Shown here in pieces: positions 59,381 through 64,000 of a stretch of 64,000 bases of DNA (position 1 is its first letter; every line of letters begins with the position of its first letter). The notes under the pieces were generated by a model. That model was not told where the DNA came from. It did no database searches and was given only the letters and a program-made list of their open reading frames with translations. Origin of the DNA: Streptomyces lanatus (lineage in GTDB: Bacteria > Actinomycetota > Actinomycetes > Streptomycetales > Streptomycetaceae); NCBI RefSeq assembly GCF_014655715.1, contig NZ_BNBM01000015.1, forward strand, positions 124,001 through 188,000, written 5' to 3'. Made by a program: the position numbers and the translations under genes.

Positions 59381-60859
59381 ATGGCCGACCGCTATCTGAG
59401 CTTCACGGGCACAGCGCCCGGCCGCTTCCTCACCCGCCGGCTCGGACTGCCGCAACCCGCGGCCCTCAAACGCTGGTCACCACAGAGGCCCGCACTGGAG
59501 GGCGCCCGGCTCCTGCTGACCGCCGGCAAGTCGGACCTGGACCTGGCCTCGACGGACCTGGCCCTGACCACGACCGGACCCGAACTGACGGCCCCCGCCG
59601 AGAAGCCCGCCGCCGTCGTCCTGGACGCCACCGGGGTCCGGGACGTCGAGACGCTCGCCGAGGTGCACGCCGCCCTGCACCCGGTGCTGCGGTCGGTCGC
59701 CGACAGCGGCCGGATCGTCGTCCTCGGCGCTCCCCTCGACCCCGCCGACCATCACCAGGCCGCCGTCCAGCAGGCCCTGGAGGGCTTCACGCGCTCGCTC
59801 GGCAAGGAGGTCGGCCGGGGCAGGACCGTGAACCTCATCCGCCTGACGGACGCACCCGCCGCCGGGTCGACTCTCCGTTTCCTCCTTTCTCCCAAGTCGG
59901 CTTATGTCAGTGGGCAGGTCATCGAGGTGGGCACGACCGGGGTCGGGACGGCCGCGGTTGGCTCGGCCCACACGGGCTCGACCGAGGCGGACTCGACCAG
60001 GGCGGGCTTGGCCGAAGCGGGCTTGGCCAAGGCAAGCTCGACCGAAGCAGGCTCGACCCAGGCAGGTTCGCCGCGCGCCGCCGGTGCCGTGCCCGGCGTC
60101 CCCGACCGCTCCCCCGCCGACCCCGAGCACCCCCTCGCCGGTCGCATCGCCCTCGTCACCGGTGCCGCGCGGGGTATCGGTGAGGCCGTCGCCGAGACGT
60201 TGGCCAGGGACGGTGCCCGGGTCGTCGTGCTCGATGTGCCGTCAGCCGAGCAGGATGCCCGGCGGGTGGCCGACCGGCTCGGCGGCATCGCGCTCGCGCT
60301 CGACATCACCGCCCCCGACGCCGGCGCGCGCATCGCGGACGCCTTGCCGGACGGACTGGACGTCCTGGTGCACAACGCCGGCATCACCCGTGACCGACGG
60401 CTGGTCAACATGCCCGCCGAGCGCTGGAGTTCGGTGCTCGACGTCAATCTCGCGAGTGTGCTGCGCACGACGGACGCGCTGCTGGCCGGCGGGACGCTCC
60501 GGCGGGGCGGCCGGATCGTGGCGACGGCGTCGATCGCGGGGCTGGCCGGGAACGCCGGGCAGACCAACTACGGTGCGAGCAAGGCGGGCATCGCCGGTCT
60601 GGTCCGCTCACTGGCGCCGCGTGCTCTGGCTGAGCACGGGGTGACGGTGAACGCGGTCGCGCCGGGCTTCATCGAGACGAGGATGACCGCCGCCGTCCCG
60701 CTGTTCATCCGGGAGGCGGGGCGGCGGATGAACTCGCTGGCGCAGGGCGGGCTGCCGATCGATGTCGCCGAGACGACCGCGTGGCTGGCGGACCCGGGCT
60801 CAGGAGCCGTCAACGGGCAGGTCGTACGCGTATGCGGCCAGAGCCTTCTGGGGGCCTGA
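59381..60859 (+). CDS. FabG4-type high-molecular-weight 3-oxoacyl reductase
   Basis: This 492-residue two-domain protein has an N-terminal flavodoxin-like pseudo-Rossmann domain (about residues 30-190). A short-chain dehydrogenase domain (about 248-490) follows, with ALVTGAARGIGEAVAE (NAD(P) binding), VHNAGITRD (NAG) and the catalytic ATASIAGLAGNAGQTNYGASKAG (Ser, then Y-xxx-K). This is the layout of mycobacterial FabG4, which prefers NADH and acyl-CoA rather than acyl-ACP. Between the domains lies a pentapeptide repeat linker not seen in the mycobacterial protein (see the repeat entry); it explains the extra length. GGGAG lies 8 bases before the ATG. The next gene overlaps by one base (TGATG). 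Confidence 0.91.
   Translation: MADRYLSFTGTAPGRFLTRRLGLPQPAALKRWSPQRPALEGARLLLTAGKSDLDLASTDLALTTTGPELTAPAEKPAAVVLDATGVRDVETLAEVHAALHPVLRSVADSGRIVVLGAPLDPADHHQAAVQQALEGFTRSLGKEVGRGRTVNLIRLTDAPAAGSTLRFLLSPKSAYVSGQVIEVGTTGVGTAAVGSAHTGSTEADSTRAGLAEAGLAKASSTEAGSTQAGSPRAAGAVPGVPDRSPADPEHPLAGRIALVTGAARGIGEAVAETLARDGARVVVLDVPSAEQDARRVADRLGGIALALDITAPDAGARIADALPDGLDVLVHNAGITRDRRLVNMPAERWSSVLDVNLASVLRTTDALLAGGTLRRGGRIVATASIAGLAGNAGQTNYGASKAGIAGLVRSLAPRALAEHGVTVNAVAPGFIETRMTAAVPLFIREAGRRMNSLAQGGLPIDVAETTAWLADPGSGAVNGQVVRVCGQSLLGA
59975..60079 (+). repeat. 15-bp tandem repeat coding a (GSTEA)n linker
   Basis: Seven 15-base units in frame inside the FabG4-type gene encode GSTEA, DSTRA, GLAEA, GLAKA, SSTEA, GSTQA and GSPRA. 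The units share G-S/L-T/A-x-A. A more degenerate unit (GSAHT) precedes them. Units differ at several bases, so this is an old expansion rather than a fresh one. It forms a flexible or helical link between the two Rossmann-like domains. Confidence 0.9.
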
Positions 60860-61728
60860 TGGATCTCGTCCTCACCCGTGCTCCTTCCCTTCCGCCGCTG
60901 TTCACGCAGGGCGCCCTGCTGTCACTCTTCAAACGTCCGGGGCCCGACGCCGAGTTCCCGCGTACCCGCCTCGTTCTGCCGGGACTTCGCATCGACCTCG
61001 CCCGGCTGTCCTCGTACGAGAGGGTGTGCGGCTTCCCCACCGGGGAGGACGCCCTGCCGGTGACGTATCCGCATGTGCTGGGCTTTCCGCTGGCGATGCG
61101 GCTTATGAGCGGCCGGGAGTTCCCGCTGCCGCTGCTCGGGCTCGTCCACACGTCGATCTCGATCACCCAGCACACAGCTCTCCCGGCCACCGGGGAGTAC
61201 GAACTCTCCGTGCGGGTCGACGGGTTGGCGCCGCATCGGCGCGGCACGGAAGCCGCCGTGATCACCGAGCTGCGGGCCGGTGACGAGGTCGTGTGGGAGT
61301 CGAGGAGTACGTATCTGGCTCGGCATCGCACGTCACGCCAGGCCCCCACGATCGCGGAGGCCGCTGAGGCTTCCGAGTCGGCGCAGGACGTGCGCAAGCC
61401 GCTGCCCGATGTCGCCGAGTGGCGCCTCGCCGGTGATGTCGGCCGCCGCTACGGCGCCGCCTCCGGCGACCGCAACCCCATCCACCTGCACCCTCTCAGC
61501 GCCCGCCTGTTCGGCTTCCCGAGGGCCATCGCGCACGGCATGTGGACGGTGGCCCGCTGTCTCGCCGCGCACGGGGTGCCCGAACGGGTCCGGGTGGACG
61601 CCCGGTTCCGGGCGCCGGTGCTGCTGCCGGGGACGGTGACCTACGCGGCCGAGGGTGGCCGGTTCGAGCTGCGGGGCGGCGCGGACCGGCTGCATGTGGC
61701 CGGGGAGGTCTATCCGCTCGCCTCGTGA
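60859..61728 (+). CDS. MaoC-family (R)-hydroxyacyl-CoA dehydratase (HtdX-like)
   Basis: This 289-residue double hot-dog protein has the hydratase-2 motif in the C-terminal half: GDVGRRYGAASGDRNPIHLHPLSA near residue 195, with the Asp-His pair, then FPRAIAHGMWTVA. The N-terminal half is the degenerate hot dog. It is like mycobacterial HtdX, the partner of FabG4: together they could reduce and dehydrate beta-oxoacyl-CoA. The start overlaps the FabG4-type stop by one base. Its last 19 bases overlap the opposite TetR gene end. Confidence 0.92.
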   Translation: MDLVLTRAPSLPPLFTQGALLSLFKRPGPDAEFPRTRLVLPGLRIDLARLSSYERVCGFPTGEDALPVTYPHVLGFPLAMRLMSGREFPLPLLGLVHTSISITQHTALPATGEYELSVRVDGLAPHRRGTEAAVITELRAGDEVVWESRSTYLARHRTSRQAPTIAEAAEASESAQDVRKPLPDVAEWRLAGDVGRRYGAASGDRNPIHLHPLSARLFGFPRAIAHGMWTVARCLAAHGVPERVRVDARFRAPVLLPGTVTYAAEGGRFELRGGADRLHVAGEVYPLAS

Positions 61729-62372
61729 GCGGCGTCCGGCGGTGTCCAGGGCTGTCCGTCCATCAGGTTGCCCAGCCCGGACCACGCGAAGTTCATCAAG
61801 GTGGCCGCCGCCTGTCGCGCCGTCACGCCCGGGGTGGCGTTGGCCCAGTCCGCGAGCGCCTCGGCGGCCCCCACCAGGGCCTCGGCGAGACCGACGACAT
61901 CGCTCTCGGGGAAGTCGGGGTCGCGGTGCGCCTCGCGGGCGGCGGCGAGGATCAGCTGGGTCACGAACGCCACGATCTCCGCCCTCATCGCGGCGGCCTC
62001 GGAGGCGAACGGCTCGCCATGGGTGCGGGCCTGGAGGTGCAGCACGGACCAGCCGTCCGGGTTCAGCGAGGTGTGCGCGAAGAACGCGCCGAGGCCTTCC
62101 CAGAGTTGGCGGTCGGCGGGCAGCTCGCGCCGGACGCCGGCGCGCACGGCCGCGGTGAGCGCGGCGGCCTCGCGGCGGATGCAGGCGGTGAACAGATCTT
62201 CCTTGGAGTTCAGATACAGGTACACCAACGGCTTGGACACGCCGGCGAGTTCGGCGATCTCGTCCATCGACGCGGCCATGTACCCGCGCTGCCCGAAGGT
62301 CCGCACGGCGGCATCCAGCATCTGCTGCTCACGGACGGCCCGCGGCATCCGCTTGGTCTTGACAGCACCCAT
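61710..62372 (-). CDS. TetR-family transcriptional regulator
   Basis: The protein has 220 residues. The DNA-binding domain (about residues 8-60) reads REQQMLDAAVRTFGQRGYMAAS and then EIAELAGVSKPLVYLYLNSKEDL, the usual TetR helix-turn-helix. The C-terminal ligand domain has no close hallmark. Position beside the fadA2/fabG4/htdX block suggests that it responds to an acyl-CoA and regulates those genes, but its own promoter faces the other way. No ribosome site is visible; TACGCT ends 7 bases before the ATG, so it may be leaderless. Confidence 0.9.
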   Translation of the reverse strand: MGAVKTKRMPRAVREQQMLDAAVRTFGQRGYMAASMDEIAELAGVSKPLVYLYLNSKEDLFTACIRREAAALTAAVRAGVRRELPADRQLWEGLGAFFAHTSLNPDGWSVLHLQARTHGEPFASEAAAMRAEIVAFVTQLILAAAREAHRDPDFPESDVVGLAEALVGAAEALADWANATPGVTARQAAATLMNFAWSGLGNLMDGQPWTPPDAAHEASG

Positions 62373-62379
62373 GCCGATT

Positions 62380-62385
62380 AGCGTA
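62380..62385 (-). promoter_or_regulatory. candidate -10 box of a leaderless TetR transcript
   Basis: Reading leftward, TACGCT at 62385-62380 (TAnnnT form) is followed by 7 bases and then the ATG at 62372. No Shine-Dalgarno sequence lies between. A leaderless mRNA is the simplest reading. Confidence 0.35.
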
Positions 62386-62459
62386 CGGGCCGGGAGGGCG
62401 ATCCCACCCGGCCCGCGGCCAACCACTGTGCTACTCCTGCCTACTCGTCCCTCTCGTCC

Positions 62460-63800
62460 CTACTCGTCGCCGCTCACATCGTCCGCGAGTCGTGCCACCC
62501 GGTCCATCCACGGCTGCCCGTCCACGGCCGCGGACGGCAGGGCCGTCAGCCTCGGCAGCAGCTGGGCGGTGAGGAGGGTCGACAGGGCCGAGGTGTCGGC
62601 GCCGGTGCCGTCGGTCCGTACGACCACCGGCTGCGGGGCCCTGCCGGCGAGCTTGGCGCCCACCTCCAGTCGGCGCCGAGCCAGTTCGTACTGCAGGACC
62701 GCGCGGTTGTCGCGGTAGGCCTTGGCGAGGGCGCGCTGCGCGCGGGCCTCGTTCTCCGCGGCGATCAGGCCGCTGCGGCCCCGCGTCTCGATCTCGAACC
62801 GCACGCGCTGGGCGTTGGTCTCCTGCTGCTCCAGGAGCTGGGCCACCTCTTCGCGGGCCCGGTTCAGCGCAGCCCTGACCTCGACGATCCGGGCGTCCCG
62901 CACCTTCTTGGCCCGCTCGATGTCCATACCCAGCTGGTCGATCCGGCGCTTACGGATCAGGCCCCACTCCTGATCGTAGGCGGTGCGCTCCTTGGCGATC
63001 CGCTCCCTGGTGGCCAGGTGCTGCTGGTACTGCGTCGGCAGCTGGACATCCGGGATGTTGGAGCCGGTGATACGCACGCCGTAGCCGGACAGTTGGCGGT
63101 TGAGCAGCTCCTGCATATCGGCCACGTCCGAGCCGCGCAGATCGTAGGCCCGCTCGGTGCGCATCTTCCGGGCCCGCTGGCGGATCGCGTCCTGTACGGC
63201 GCTGGAGAGCACCAGGTCGAAATTGCCCGCGCCGATGGTGCGGACGAACAGCACAGCGTCGGTGATGCGGAACTTCAGGAAGAACTCGATGGAGCGCAGC
63301 GGCACGTTCTCCTGGGTGGGGCAGGCCATCACCGGTGCGGAGTACGGGATCTCGGTGGCGGTGTCGACGACGAAGTCGACCCGGGACCAGGGGTGCCACA
63401 GATAGTGGCGGCCAGCGTCCAGGGTGCGGGTGACGGCGCCGTAGCGGGTCAGCACGCCGTGGGTGCCCTGCTCGATCTCCACGATCGAGGAACGCCACCA
63501 CCACAGGACGCCGATCAGCACCAGGACGGCACCGCCGGCGAAGCAGAGGGCGGCGAGGGTGCCGTAGGCGAGCTCCCCGGCGGTCGAGTCCGCCTCGCCC
63601 AGGGACAGCACCAGGCCCGTCAGCAGGGCGTATACGCCGAGCCACAGCGGCAGCATCCACCACACTCGGCGCCGGTGGCGGGGGATGATGACCGGGATCA
63701 GGGTGTCGGCCTCGCCGCCGCGCAGCAGCCGTGCGATATCGGTCCAGGGGGCGACGGCTTCGGAGATGACCGACCGTCGGTTGGTGCGGGCGCTGCTCAC
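62460..63800 (-). CDS. SPFH/band-7 domain membrane protein
   Basis: This 446-residue protein has two transmembrane helices at about residues 46-66 and 78-98 and then a band-7 (stomatin/flotillin-like) domain. SIVEIEQGTHGVLTRYGAV starts the domain near 108, and DAGRHYLWHPWSRVDFV follows. A long coiled-coil region (about 270-370, ERAKKVRDARIVEVRAALNRAREEV) comes next. Such proteins make oligomeric membrane microdomains or scaffold other membrane proteins. Start GTG 63800 overlaps the stop of the previous gene (GTGA), so the two are an operon and probably partners. Confidence 0.87.
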   Translation of the reverse strand: MSSARTNRRSVISEAVAPWTDIARLLRGGEADTLIPVIIPRHRRRVWWMLPLWLGVYALLTGLVLSLGEADSTAGELAYGTLAALCFAGGAVLVLIGVLWWWRSSIVEIEQGTHGVLTRYGAVTRTLDAGRHYLWHPWSRVDFVVDTATEIPYSAPVMACPTQENVPLRSIEFFLKFRITDAVLFVRTIGAGNFDLVLSSAVQDAIRQRARKMRTERAYDLRGSDVADMQELLNRQLSGYGVRITGSNIPDVQLPTQYQQHLATRERIAKERTAYDQEWGLIRKRRIDQLGMDIERAKKVRDARIVEVRAALNRAREEVAQLLEQQETNAQRVRFEIETRGRSGLIAAENEARAQRALAKAYRDNRAVLQYELARRRLEVGAKLAGRAPQPVVVRTDGTGADTSALSTLLTAQLLPRLTALPSAAVDGQPWMDRVARLADDVSGDE

Positions 63801-64000
63801 TGGTCGGCCTCCTCGGCGGGCTCGGACGGGTCGGTCGAGACGGATGCGGCGGGCGCGGTGGAAACGTCGGTCGCCACGGCCTGTTCCGGCACCTGCGGCA
63901 CCGTGGGCCGCTCGGCGGCGAGCAGCACGCCGATCTCCGCCTCACGCGCGGCGATCCGCTCGGACACCTCGCTCAGCCGCGCCCGTACGGCGGCCATGTC
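63797..64000 (-). CDS. C-terminal part of a coiled-coil protein coupled to the SPFH gene
   Basis: Only the last 66-67 residues are inside the window; the true start may lie beyond 64000, though an ATG at 63997 is possible. A short Ala/Arg/Glu helix (AAVRARLSEVSERIAAREAEIG) is followed by a Pro/Ser/Thr/Glu-rich tail. No family is recognisable. The stop overlaps the SPFH start (GTGA), indicating translational coupling. Confidence 0.55.
   Translation of the reverse strand, partial: DMAAVRARLSEVSERIAAREAEIGVLLAAERPTVPQVPEQAVATDVSTAPAASVSTDPSEPAEEADQ

Overview
This window is high-GC actinobacterial DNA, almost certainly from a Streptomyces chromosome. The evidence is the strong third-position GC bias, the long GC-rich shadow frames, the frequent GTG starts, a 14-gene nuo operon of actinobacterial order, futalosine-route menaquinone genes, a LAXTG sorting signal, a c-di-AMP riboswitch in front of a LysM muralytic enzyme, and a FadA2/FabG4/HtdX block. 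I see no rRNA, tRNA, insertion sequence, prophage or CRISPR array. It reads as core chromosome rather than an accessory island.

Layout. 1-9 kb: the start of a CHRD-domain secreted protein, a polyprenyl diphosphate synthase, a c-di-AMP-riboswitch-controlled LysM/transglycosylase, a HAD phosphatase, fumarylacetoacetase, an M56 membrane peptidase and RecQ. 9-25 kb: nuoA-nuoN, all on the minus strand. Ten of the 13 junctions overlap; a Rex-type operator lies in front of nuoA and a strong hairpin follows nuoN. 25-34 kb: an NlpC/P60 protein, a Tat-exported flavoprotein, peptide deformylase, a LAXTG wall protein, a MenJ/geranylgeranyl-reductase-like enzyme, a GNAT protein, a PASTA protein and MenG. 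34-39 kb: a probable surface-polysaccharide locus (family-3 acyltransferase, CE4 deacetylase-GT2 synthase fusion, small membrane protein, divergent GH18-like lipoprotein). 39-48 kb: a secreted EEP nuclease/phosphatase, mqnC with a shrunken amidohydrolase relative, a prepilin peptidase, two proteins of unknown function, a Ser/Thr kinase and mqnA. 48-55 kb: a cold-shock protein, an XRE-cupin regulator divergent from azlCD, a methyltransferase, a KstD-like flavoprotein divergent from a LysR regulator, and an orphan XylF-like lipoprotein. 55-64 kb: an acyl-CoA ligase, a thiolase divergent from fabG4-htdX, a TetR regulator, an SPFH protein and the end of a further gene.

How the genes work together. 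The clearest theme is respiration. Complex I (nuo) reduces menaquinone. The window also encodes first and later steps of the futalosine route to its ring (mqnA, mqnC), a candidate enzyme for its side chain (polyprenyl synthase), its ring methylation (menG) and a possible side-chain reduction (menJ-like). The second theme is the cell envelope: LysM/SLT, NlpC/P60, LAXTG, PASTA and PNAG-like polysaccharide functions. The third is acyl-CoA or steroid-like lipid metabolism at the right end.

All coordinates and motifs were read directly from the sequence. Family names come from recognised motifs; no database search was possible. Where the start codon is uncertain the entry says so.
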